Shown piece by piece: positions 48,576-59,989 of a DNA stretch of 64,000 bases (position 1 is its first letter; every line of letters begins with the position of its first letter). Source of the stretch: Desmodus rotundus (Eukaryota > Chordata > Mammalia > Chiroptera > Phyllostomidae); NCBI RefSeq assembly GCF_022682495.2, contig NC_071394.1, positions 28,678,470-28,742,469 of the forward strand, written 5' to 3'. Both the position numbers and the translations under genes were made by a program. The notes under the pieces are model-generated. The model worked only from the letters and a program-made list of their open reading frames with translations. It was not told where the DNA came from and made no database searches.

Positions 48576-50317
48576 CTGTACAGATTAAAACGCAGGATTT
48601 AGGCAGAAACACACACTGGGGTAAAGGGAATGGTAGAAGGGAAGAATACTTACGATAAATATAAATAGGGATTAATACTGTTGCCCCAAAAAGGGTATGA
48701 ATAAATAAGTACGAACCCAAGGCCTCTCTCCTGCAAACATAAAAACCAGGAGCCTAGATCAAGCAATTTATATCAGAAGATAAATGAAAGAATATATAAA
48801 CCATTGTATTTAAAAGGTAAAGAAATGCAAACCGAAACAATCACAAGGCACACTCACAACTACTGAACTGCAAAAATAAAGACGAGGTAAAATCAATGGT
48901 GACAAGGCAGCATGGAAATAGGGCGAGAGTTACTGATGGTGGGTAGCATTCTCAATCGTGAAAAATTTCGGAAGGACGTTTGACGATGTTCACTCTGGAG
49001 ATGTGACCAAACAAATCAAAAAAAGGGGGACATTAACTACAAAATATACAGTGACAAAAAAAATTCTGGAAAATAAGATGAAACTTAATGAGGGTAAATG
49101 GGTTAGTAATTTATGAGAAAATGCACTGGCCTCTTTCTCTTTACTTCCATAAGTATTTACCGAGCACTGACCCTGCACCTGGCCCTGTTTCAGGTGCTAA
49201 AGAGAGAGCAAGTAACCAATTAGACAAGAATTTCAATTCTCAAGGAGCTCACGTTTGGCTGGTGGTGGTGGTGGTGGAGGACAAAACAGTGGATAAATAA
49301 ATAGCATAGTCTCTTAGAAGGCAGAGAATTCAGGAGGAAAATAAAATGGTGAAAAGGAACAGAGACTATGGGGATGGGGGAGGGAGGGTGTGACAGAACG
49401 AAAGTGCCGGAAAGGCCTCATGGAGAAGATGGCAGTTGGGCAGAGCCTTGAAGGAGGCACCAGCCATGAGGACACCTGGGGAAGGGCCCCATGGCAGGAT
49501 GAGGACGGGCTGGAGGCTTTGGTTAGGTCTAAAGTCTAAGCCACGTGCTTCCCACTCGCCTTCTTCCAGAAGGCTCTGGAAAACAGTATCCATTGTTGCA
49601 TCAGGCATTCATATAGTTGCGCAGAAGAAGCTCTTTTAATTGACCTTCACTTAACCATCTCCTGATCAATCAAGGCTTTTTATTATAAGTACATTTATGT
49701 GTTTTAAATAAAATGGTTAAGGTAGGTTTATACATGCTTTTTTATGATTCTGCTCTTTGAATGACATTTTCCATCAACCAGCCAACCACAGGATAGGAAG
49801 GTGTCTCTGGGACTCTGATTCCACATGCTGGTTTTGTTTTTGTGTGCATGGCCTCTGGGAAACTAAGGAGAGAGGAGAAATTGGCAAGGGAGGATCCAGG
49901 CCTTCCTGGGTCCTGACCTGAGAGCCTGGCCTGGAGAAACCCCATGTGAAATCCCACCTTGACCTCAGGGCCACTCAATGGGGACAGCAGATGAGACCGT
50001 CAGTACAGCGTCAAATGTGGAGGAGCCAACTTCCAGGTGTGTGAACCAAAAAGCTTTTTAAGGGCAAGAGAGTTCCAGTCCATTCAACTCTGACATCCTT
50101 GGATGCATGTTTTGGGTTCTTTGCATAACTTCCTTGGTTGCAAAATAGTACTTGTGAAAAGAGAGGCCCAGTTTAGGAGGCACATGAATGAAGGTGATCT
50201 GTGTGTATGACCCAGAGATGCCTCCGTTATTCCAAGTCCTCATCTACTTCAACGAAATCCTTTCTTGGTCACTTTGTCTGAAATTTCCACACTCTCCTTT
50301 TACAAATAGAAAGAGTA

Positions 50318-51613
50318 CAGTAGTCCCTCTTATCCACAGGGGATACATTCCAAGATCCCCAGTGGATGCTTGAAACTGCTGATAGTACTAAGTCCTTTAT
50401 ATGAGGTCTGTCCAGAAAAAGTCCAACTATTTTGTTAATATAATGAGAATGGTTTACACAATGCCAATGTAACCTCGCAGCCAAGGAGAGTGGACTGGAA
50501 TGTGCATGTGTGAAGAGTGATGACTTCACTGTACTAGTCAGTGGGGGCAGTAGACACCATTGAGTGAACATGTGTACTGTGTGGATGTTGCATTCAAAAT
50601 GACTGAGCGAGTAGAGCAACGAATTTGCATCGGATTTTTTGTTAAGCTTTAACATTCCTCCGTGGAAACTATTGGGATAATTCAGAAGGCTGCAGCTATG
50701 GGCAACTGATGATTGACAGCTTCATCACGACAACGCACCCACTCATGCATCACGTCTCATGCAAAGTGTTTTGGTGAAACATCAAATCACCCAGGTGACT
50801 CAGCCCCCCCTACAGCCCAGATCTGGTGCCTTGTTACTTCTGGTTTTTCCTAAAACTAAAATCACCTTTGAAAAGGAAGAGATTTCAGACCATAAATGAG
50901 ATTCAGGAAAATACAATGGGGCAGCTGATGGCAACTGGGAGAATTATGTGAGGTCCCAAGGTGCCAACTTCGAAGGGGACTGAGGCATCACTGTCCTATG
51001 TACAATGTTTCTTGTATCTTGTATCTCTAAATAAATGTCTCTATTTTTCATATTACATGGCTGGATACCTTCTGGACAGTCCTCATATACTTCATATACT
51101 ATGTTTTCTCCTATACATACATACTTATAATACAAATTAATTTATAAATTAGGCATAGTAAGAGACTAACAACAATAACTAATAACACGAGAGAATAATT
51201 ATAACAATATACTGTAAAAAACGTTATGTGAATGTGGTCTCTCTCAAAATATCTTACTGCACTGTACTCTTGTGCTGTTGTCATACGATACAGCACCTAC
51301 ACATGAGACAAAGCAGAGTGAATGACATAGGCATCATGACAGAGCGTTAGGATTCTACCAACCTCGGACAGTACGGCCGCTGAGTGACTGACGGGCAGTC
51401 AGCATGGCTATGCTGAACACAGGGATGTTTCGTGTCCCAGGCAGAAACGAACCTGATGACTCGAGGTTTGATCGCGTTACTCAGAATGGCACGTAATTTA
51501 AAACTTATGAATTGTTTGTTTCTGAAATTTTCCATTTAATACTTTCAGACTACAGGTGACTGCGGATTACTGAAACCGTGGAAAGCAAAACCACAGATAC
51601 GGGGGAACTACTG
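50318..51613. mobile_element. Tigger/MER2-type pogo element, split by a mariner
   Basis: The left end is CAGTAGTCCCTCTTATCC and the right end is the complement of CAGTAGTTCCCCCGTATC. TA duplications flank it at 50316-50317 and 51614-51615. The inside is non-coding MER2-like sequence. A 684-base mariner relic (50402-51085) sits near the left end. Confidence 0.88.
50402..51085 (+). pseudogene. Mariner transposon relic with internally deleted transposase
   Basis: The termini TGAGGTCTGTCCAGAA and its near complement (one mismatch in 16) are flanked by TA at 50400-50401 and 51086-51087. Plus-strand remains of a mariner transposase are legible: an N-terminal piece (MTERVEQRICIGFFVKL, about 50600-50650) and C-terminal pieces (PYSPDLVPCYFWFF and KRFQTINEIQENT, about 50810-50925). 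The middle of the enzyme is missing and frames are broken, so it is inactive. Confidence 0.85.
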
Positions 51614-52084
51614 TAACTCCCTGTCTGTAGCTCTTGAGCCCTGCAGGCCACAAACTGCTAACGTCTCAGGGTCGAAGCCAGTCTCAGTGTGGGCAGTCTC
51701 AGCCTCATGTGTGAGAAATCGCACAGTCGTCTTCAATGATAGTACTTTGGTGCAAGGTAATAAAACCTAAAATTAACAGTTTCTGACTTACAATCTGGTC
51801 ACATTCCAAAGTTTTATCAGCAGGGATCAGTCCGCAAGGGGGCGGCTTTAGCAGAAACAAAGGTCTTTTAGAGAGGAGCATTTGGGCTTCAAAGTTTGTT
51901 GACAGAGTAAGAAAAACCAGACTCATCATTTAGAGAAATGGTAGAACCAATGTATTTGCTAAGTATGTATTGGACACTCACAGAGTCCGAGTCACAAACC
52001 CCTCCCCTCCAGGCACACCTGAATTTCCATATGCAGAATTTTAAAGCCCAGAGAAAGTTTCTTATTGAGTTTGATCACAACAGG

Positions 52085-52475
52085 TGAGTATTGTGAGCTG
52101 AATTGTATCTCTCCCTCCCCAAATTCCCAAGATGAAATCCTAACCCCCAGTTGGTCAGAATGAGACTGTATTTGGAGACTTTAAGATGAAGCCAGTAGGG
52201 TGGGTCCTAATCCATTCTGACTGCTGCCCCGTATGGAGAGAAAATCTGGACACAAAGAGACAACCCCCGGATGTGCTTACACAGAGGAAAGACCAGGTAA
52301 GAGGCAGCAAGAGGGTGGCCACCTGCAAGTCAAGCAGAGAGACCCTCCGTAGAAACCAAACCTGCTGACACCTTGACCTTGGACTTCCGGCCTCCAGAAA
52401 TGCAAGAAAATAAATTCCTGTTGTTTAAGCCACTCAACCTGTGGTATATTGTTATAGCAGCCTTAAAAAAATAAT
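52085..52475 (+). mobile_element. ERVL-MaLR-type LTR
   Basis: 'gagctgaattgtatctctcc', 'agatgaaatcctaaccccca', 'gaccttggacttccggcctc' and 'gttgtttaagccactcaacc' are in the order of MaLR LTRs. Only LTR sequence is present. Confidence 0.7.
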
Positions 52476-53689
52476 GTAGGGAGATATCTAATACTTAACA
52501 TCTTGGGGGTGGAGGAGATCATGCTGCAAATGTGAGGAATTAAAAATCGGACCTTTTAATGCAAAAATCAATCTTCTCATCCATTGTCCCCAACTTAAAT
52601 ACCAACTATCTCCTCCTCACTGAGGATAACCGACATGGGAGAATGTAGGAGAAAAACTTTGAAGGCAGCAGTGATGCCTTGCTAAATTTCCATGCTATTT
52701 ATCATTCTGAGTATGGAACTCAATATGATTTTTTAAATGTACTAGATACTCTACATATTATTAAATGCAAGCATGTGTAAGACAAAAATTCATAAAGGAT
52801 ATAGAAAGTCAGATTCAACTAATGTTTAGCAGTTGCCCATGTATCAGACTGTTGCAGGTGCTGGACTTACATTAACTCATTTAAGCCTCACAACCACCCT
52901 TTGGGACAGGCGTTATTGTTATCCTCAATTCACAGATGCAACGACTGGAACACAGAGGGGTGAAGAGACTTGTAACATGTAAGCAACGATAGTACCTGCC
53001 TCAGAGAGCTATTACAGTATACATAAAGTAGTCAAATAGATCCTAGTACTTAGTACTATTCAAAAAAGTAGTTTTTATTCTTATCACAGTGCCTCCCTAA
53101 TCAGATAAGGTTTAACTTGGGGGGTAAACGGATACTTTAATGCTATTCATTTGTTCCACAATCATTTATTTGGCAATTACTATGTGTCAAGCATGTGCTA
53201 AACCCTGGATGGTAATGACAAGCACACGGCATCCATCTGCAAGGCATCTCAGAGGGAAGGCAGGAAGGAGAATCAAGGTCTTAGCAGTCACTACCTAGGA
53301 AGCGAAATTGAGGTGGAACAACTTTCGGGTTTTGACTTTATAGACATCTGTACTCTGACTTTTTTTTGTATTGATAAGAAAAAAATTTGTAACTTAAAAC
53401 AGCATCAAGGGGAAAAGATTTTAAAAAATGCTTGAGGTTGCAATCCATCACTCAACTCCAGTCAATGATTCAAAAAATAAGTAAAAATATGGCAAGTCCA
53501 CTTAGTGAAAGATGAAGGACACAAATGGCTTCTGTCTTTAAGGGTTTAAAATCTGCCTGGGTAGACAAGAGAAAAAACAGGACCAAAGTTACCCTGAAAG
53601 ACAAGACTGTGAGTAAATAGCAGGTGAGCACATACAGCAGAAAATTCACCCTCAAAGATATAAACGGTCTTTGAAAAATGTACGTTTGA

Positions 53690-53825
53690 CAGTGACAGAT
53701 GATTACTAGACTTATTGTGGTGATCACTTCATAAGGTGTACAAATGTCGGATCACTATGTTGTACACCTGGAACTAACATACTATTGTATGTCAACTATA
53801 ATTAAAAATAAATTTAAAACATTTT
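53690..53825 (+). mobile_element. L1/HAL1-type 3' end
   Basis: 'ggtgatcacttcataaggtg', 'cactatgttgtacacctgga' and 'ttgtatgtcaactataatta' followed by an A-rich tail are the 3' end of a LINE of the L1 lineage. Confidence 0.7.
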
Positions 53826-53860
53826 TATATGTGCACTTTGGGATGGAAAATAACTCAGCT

Positions 53861-54083
53861 TGCACTGCAGTGTGGCTCAGTTGGTTGGGAGTCATACCAC
53901 AAAGCAAAGGGTCGTAGGTTCAGTTCCCAGTCAGGGCACGTGCCTGGGTTGCGGGTCCAGACCCCAGTCTGGGCGTGTGCAAGAGGCAACTCATTGATGT
54001 TTCTCTCTCACATCGATGTTTCTCCCTCCCTCCCCATGTCTCAAAAAAAGAAAGAAAGAAAATCTTAAAAAAAAGAAAGAAAT
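53861..54083 (+). mobile_element. VES-type bat SINE
   Basis: It carries 'agtgtggctcagttggttgg', B-box 'aggttcagttcccagtcag', 'gggcacgtgcctgggttgcg' and the tail 'tgatgtttctctctcacatc', ending in an AAAGAAAG-type run. This subtype differs from the copy at 42610 by the 'ggttgggagtcatacca' head. Confidence 0.88.
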
Positions 54084-54924
54084 TAATACAGCTTTAGTGG
54101 CAACTGATGAATGACAAATACAGGGACTCAACCAAAGCAAAAGGAGGACCTCAGTCAATAACCCACGCTTGATCACGTGAATGTGGATGTGTTGATAAAT
54201 TTGCTTGATAAATTTAGGCCACAGTGAAATGAGCAGTTGGGGAGATGAGACACTGGCACTCGGATTTAACATTCTACAGACTCAGAAGTGTGGTGATGTT
54301 GTCTATCAGTCCTGAGTCTGGCTAAGACTTGAATTTCCATGCAGGTCACAGCCATAATGACGGGATGAGTCAAAGTACTAGAACCACTGCCATGAAGTGG
54401 TGGAACTGAAAGCCCATTGCGTCCCTTCAGCAGTAGCTGAACATGGAGAATCTCTACTGAATCTCTTTAAGTGAATTCTTGAGATGTGCTGTCCCTACTT
54501 TCTCACCACCTACTTCCTACCCCTTGAACTCAGCCCCTCTTGATCACTGTCAGGGGTCCCCTGGTCATCTTTGTGCCCCTGATGCCTGGCAGAGTGTGTG
54601 GCGGAGGGTTCTGAAATGTGTGCTGAGATGAATCAATTACTGAACTTAGAAATGGCTTTCTAAGTTCTGTTCCCTTTGGCCTCGCTGGCGCGTGACATTA
54701 CTATTGGCTTGGCCTAGAAATACCCTTTCCCACCATACTCCATGACTCTTCAGTTCTCTCTCCTTCACCCCTTTACTGCCCTCCCCATCTTAGGCTGTGC
54801 ATTCACAAATACTTTTCCTGCCCCTACTTTTCCCTCTGCTCTCTACAAGTGGTTACAACCCAAGGCTCAGATCTTCTCTCTCTCCTCATTTCTACACTTT
54901 AGATATCCAGGAAATGACAATAAT

Positions 54925-55120
54925 GATTTGTATAGTAGTAGTAGTGATGAATTATTTGCTGTGTATTAGGAACTTAACTCATTATCTTATTTAATCCCAC
55001 AAAATCCCCTTTACTCTATATTGTGGATGAGAAAGCTGCAAAAGTTAAGTGAGTTACATGAAGACACGTGACTAGCAAGTAGCAGAGCTGGAGTTGAGCC
55101 CAGGACTTACTCTGTTGAAG
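54925..55120. repeat. MIR SINE remnant
   Basis: 'gtattaggaacttaactcat', 'gatgagaaagctgcaaaagt' and 'agcagagctggagttgagcc' are in MIR order. Confidence 0.65.
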
Positions 55121-58100
55121 GTCCAGATGACTTCAAAACAAAAACACATAAACATTTCAAATGAAAAGCACATGGAGATGGAAATTTAGAAAAACAAATG
55201 GGACTACGCTACTTCCTAGCTGCGTCATTGGTTCTACCCTCTCCCCGTTGTGTGAGGGCTGTCTCTGCTCCCTCCTCACATGTCCCTGTTGGTGACCCAC
55301 CTCAACTTCAGACTCACCTTGCCTAAAACGACTCATCACCTTTTCTAAAAAATCTGTTCCTGTCACTCTTTACTCACTGTCGCCATCACTTTCAGAGTCA
55401 TGGAAGCTCAAACCCAGCTAGTGACTCTTCCCCTCCTTATGTACAGCACCTTCATTCATCATGTACTCCCTCCTTCTCCATTCCTGCAGTGACTACTCAA
55501 AACCCGGCTCTTGTCCCTTCTCTGCTGATGGTGACCGTGGTCTCCCAACTGGTCTTCCCGTCCCTCACCACCTTTCTCCCGGAACCCGCCCTGCAGTCTA
55601 CCCCAAGGTTAAATTCCCTAAGATGAGGACATGAGGCTTTGCATTTGTGGCTCCCAAATACAAGTCCTTCAAATAGGTCTTTTTCAGAGGTAAAGTCCAG
55701 ACTCTTTGTCTGATTTTCAAGGCCCTGAACAGTCCGGTATTCACCCTGGTATCTTAAACTTGATCTTCTACCTCACACTGGCAGGGATTCTCTGCTTCTA
55801 CACAGCTGATGTCCTCAATGGTTTAAGTCAAACTTGGGAGCCTTAACAAAAGTGATCATATCACTTATTGTCAAACTGGAACCCCTTTGAAAGTGAGAGG
55901 GGGTGCTATTGAGAATTGAGCCAGCATAAACCGAGATTGTCCTGGATTAACTGGGATTTATGGCCCCCGTATTCCTAACGTGCCCTCCCTATCTACTTAT
56001 AGGCCTCAGACCAGCTGCTAATGGGATCATCCCAAGGTTCCTAGCAGCCTTTGCTCTCCTCTCAATCTCTTGCTCTAAGTCTGATAGCTGGGGGTCTTCA
56101 CCTTTGACAAGCCCCTTCAGGTTGATACCCTCGGGTTAGGCTGCCTGTTTAGCTTTCAATTTGGCATTCTCCCTGTGAGTCTCTTCCTGACCTACCAGCT
56201 CCCAGGAGCAAGGCTTGCCCCTCCTAGCCCGGCCTCAGGCCCGGAACTTTAAGAGCACTGCTGCCTCCACACCATCATTGTCACTCATGTCTCCCCTTGC
56301 CTTCGACATTTGTTCAATTGTTACCCTTCCTTCCTTGCCCAGATCTTCCCCGCCGTAGCCACTAGCACGTGTCTGTTCTTTGGCCTTCTGTAGCCTCTAT
56401 TACCTCTATTGTTTGCTTTGCACTCAGTACAACCCCACTGAGCAGCAACTGACCTTTTGAGAATTAGTTCAGTGACCAAGGTCACTGGCAACAAAGGTCC
56501 ACTGTCACTTAATCATCTCACTCCCAGCCTCTAACAGGTCAGGCTCCTGGCTGAGGAGGATGATGATGGGAACACCTGATGGATAAGACCTGGGTCATAC
56601 ACAGTCCTTCCAACTCTACCACTGTTCTGCTCGACCACCCCTCTGAGGAAGGCAGACATTCTTAGATGCTGATAACAGCAGCAAGAGAAATACCATCTCT
56701 AATAAACACAGCCCACAACAGCTCCCTGGCAACCACAGCATCTACTTCATGCTTGTTGCTCTCCAATAAATGTCAAATTCCAGAAGTTATAGCAAAACCC
56801 TTCGAGACACAAAGGTTCTCTACTACATAGGGACAATTAAGCATTTATTTGGTAACACTCAGGGAACCGGCTTCCTCACTGCCCTCCAGTTTCCCAAGAG
56901 CGGAGGCAGCCCTCCTGCCCCAGCCATGGCCCTCATGGCCCCGTCCTACCTACTCACCGTGACCAGGCTCTCCCTGTCCCTTCCCTCACCCTGTTTCCTA
57001 AAGCTCATTCACTGGTCTCATTCTCAGTGGCCTGGTGTCCTTCTGACCCTGTAGCATCCACAGTTTCTACTCATTTAACAACTGGTAAGGGAAAAGAATA
57101 TGTAAAACACAATACACAGTATGGCCTCATTTTATCAAACATTAACAAAATGTTTTGCGGTATATATTTACATGGGGAAAAAGTCTGGCAGATAATACAA
57201 TAAACTATTAGTGATTGTCTCATCTGTTTAAGTTGAAGGTGTCTTACATAATAAAAATTAATGAAGCAAAAAACATGAGTTGGTGTTTCCTATGTTGTCT
57301 TCTTTCTGCCAGTGTTAGTGGATGTGGTACCCTGCCCCCTATCATGGTCACCACCAGCAGATGAAGGAAGAAAATCACCAGCTCTAACACTAGGAAGACC
57401 AATTCCATTTCTGATCTCTAAGGAGGGGGTTTTCACCCCATCAGTATGGAACAGCAAATCAACCAACCCGTGGTACTCTCACCCCTTGCTTGCAAGGAGC
57501 AGACCATCAGCTCCACTTTATGTTTTGTTGCTTTTTCCACCCGCGTCTTTACCTAAAATCAAGGTAGCTGGATAATATATATTCTATGTGCAAAAAAAAA
57601 TCATTTGCTATTTTGCAGGAAGCAAGACGTAATCATGGGATATAGAAGAGAAAATGCAGGATTTAGAGTCAGAAAATGTTTGTTCCAGTTCTAATATCAA
57701 TGGGCTTCTTTTCTCTCTTTTCCTTCCAGACTTTCTTCCTCGTAAGTTTTCAGTTCAGTTTATTGAACACCATTAGGCAGGCACTGATTGTCCGTGGGAG
57801 GATGAGGCTGTGCACGTGTAAAGGGCTTTGCAGACAAACTGGGAGGTGCCAGCGGGGATTTGCTAGCCTGCTCTGCAGGTGTGAGGAGAGCCATTACCCA
57901 TCACTGAAGAAATCAGGTGTTCCCCCACCCCCACCTCTCACCGGGTTGTGGAGTCGCCCAAGTGGGACTCCCCTCAACTGCGAGTTCCGTGCACCGCCCT
58001 TGACACTCCTTAGCCGAGGCCTGTGTGTGCAGCTACTTTTTGTTTTCTCTGACCACGGTGTCTTACTAGATATGGCTGGGCTTCTACACTTGGCAGCCAC

Positions 58101-58368
58101 TTGGCCTGTCACTGAACTGCAGGTCCAGTACTTAACAGGAAGGCTGCCCAGGTCTTTGAGGCTCACCACCAGGTGAACTTTGTGTATGTGGCACATCAGC
58201 TACGTTGAAGTCCCGAACATACCCTCCCATTTTCACTTGATGAAAATATGCCCAGTCCTTTTCAAGGGCTGCAGTAACAGACAACTACATTTATACAAAT
58301 GATCATAAATACACCTTTTGCTGAAGACCCAGGATAAGAAAATGCTAACTTCAGCCATAATTGAAGTC

Positions 58369-58400
58369 TTTAAAGTTCCAGTTCGAACTAGAACTTTAAA
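58369..58400. repeat. Near-perfect 32-bp palindrome
   Basis: The outer arms are TTTAAAGTTC (58369-58378) and GAACTTTAAA (58391-58400), and the centre AGTTCGAACT is itself palindromic. Across the 32 bases only one pair (C against A) fails to match, with no spacer. It lies 116 bases downstream of the EGF2 exon in the MATN2 sense direction. Confidence 0.9.
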
Positions 58401-58516
58401 CGACACTCAAAGGAGAGCGATCAGATAGTGCCAGGGGTAGAGGGGTTGTCGGGGAGGGCCTCCCTCTCCCTCCTTCCAGTGATTTCTCCTTAAGCAAGGC
58501 TGGAGGGAATACTCAC

Positions 58517-58639
58517 CCACACACTTTTTCCCGTCCTCCGCCAGGGTGTAGCCACTGTAGCACTGGCAGACGAAGGAGCCCAGCACGTTCACACAGAGCT
58601 GCTCACAGCCGTGGTCCTCCGCTGCACACAGATCCTGGA
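58517..58639 (-). CDS. MATN2: MATN2 EGF-like module 2 (first exon in the window)
   Basis: The exon encodes (I)[35 protein letters not shown] and GKKCV. Six cysteines and the Asx pattern are intact. CTCAG acceptor, GTGAGT donor, 123 bases. The incomplete first codon (xTC) fits the Ile that follows EGF1 in human matrilin-2, so this is EGF2. One change from human is NVLGS for NVPGS. EGF1 itself was not found upstream of here. Confidence 0.96.
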
Positions 58640-59989
58640 CTGAGACGAAATCACACCGTTAGAACACAACACTGAAGGAGGCGACCCTGGGCACAGGGCT
58701 GTGCAGCAAACGACCTTTCAGCACCTGCTAAAATAACCTTTGAGAACTTTGTAAGCGTTGACATATGACCATAGTGGAAAAGTTGGAAAACATAGAAAAA
58801 TATATAAAAGGAAATCCCCGTTAGCCCCCCCACCTGTAATCCTACCACCCAGGGGCAACTGCTGTTAACATTTTGGTGACTTGATATATATACACACATA
58901 CATATGTGAACGTTGAAATCATTTGCCTTTAGTAACTGCATTAAATAACTTAAAATTCACATCAGTTTTGATTTTCCTCTGTCATGAAACTGCTCTGGAA
59001 ACATTTTGAGCGAACTGCAAGGTATCGCGAGCAGGCATTTGCACTTGTCTGCATCGAATACCATTCCTACTCTTTGAGAACCAGAATGCTTGTAGGCAGT
59101 CTCAGAAATTTTTACAGAGGTAATCTGGCACTGTCTTTGACATTTTGCAGATAGGTAAGCTGAGAGACGGCACAAAGGAAAGGCCTGCTACTCCACCAAA
59201 AACATAGCAAGTCTAAGAATAGCCCCTAATTCCCAAGCCTGCCTCAGCCCCGTTGGACACACTCCTCCTCATTCCATGTGTCTATCGGCAGGATTTTTGA
59301 AAACCCTCTTTGCACTCTATGTATTCATCCCAGGAGCAAAGGAGGAAAATGGGAAGCCAGAGTTGGTTAGGAAGGTAACAAAGAGTACTAGGGAGAAATG
59401 GATGTATGGCTATTTGTGGTTGGTCCTACTTTGGTCAAATATTTATCCTATGTTCACAGAGTGCTGAGTCCTGGCTAGTTATTCAAACGCAATGTAAGAA
59501 TGCACTACAGGGATGCATTTAAGGTAGTGGGACTAAGAATATATCAGAGGACGAAAAGGTTAAAGGCATTTTCAATCTATCACTGATTCAGTCTCTCCTT
59601 TGCAGAAACAGGCTGACCTTTCACAGCAAGGAGAATGGCTTGGAATCATAACTAGCTCTTCCAGTAACTTTACCATTACAGTTGGAGAAAAATCAGAAAG
59701 CATTAAAGGGATTGAATACATTAGAAATAATTTTCTCAGGTCAGCTATAGTTAAAACCTCAAAGAACTAGAACTTGATTAATCATTGTATTCAATAGCTA
59801 TACCTTAATGAAATTACCCAGGTCTTTGAGTTTTATAATTTATTATGCTTTTAGCTAGATATAAAATACCAAATTGATATAAAGATAAAAGCTGATTAAT
59901 TCATCATCTATTAATTTTTAAAAATTTAAAAAATAAAATCTACATCGTAACATTAAAAATGGTTAATTCTATACTTTGCCTCCTTGTAC

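Larger units (their letters stand above)
48576..58516 (-). other. MATN2: MATN2 intron between EGF2 and EGF3 (9.9 kb)
   Basis: The largest complete intron here. It contains L1-like sequence (about 48780-48990), an L2-like piece (about 49130-49480), a Tigger element with an inserted mariner (50318-51613), a MaLR LTR (52085-52475), MIR pieces (about 52800-53000 and 54925-55120), an L1/HAL1-type end (53690-53825), a VES SINE (53861-54083), L2-like text around 55680 and a 32-base palindrome (58369-58400). 56500-58300 is otherwise unassigned. Confidence 0.7.

Noticed and set aside
57676..58176. 166-codon plus-strand frame
   Set aside because: Low-complexity Leu/Phe/Pro composition and no known motif. 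It lies in a MATN2 intron and looks like a chance frame.
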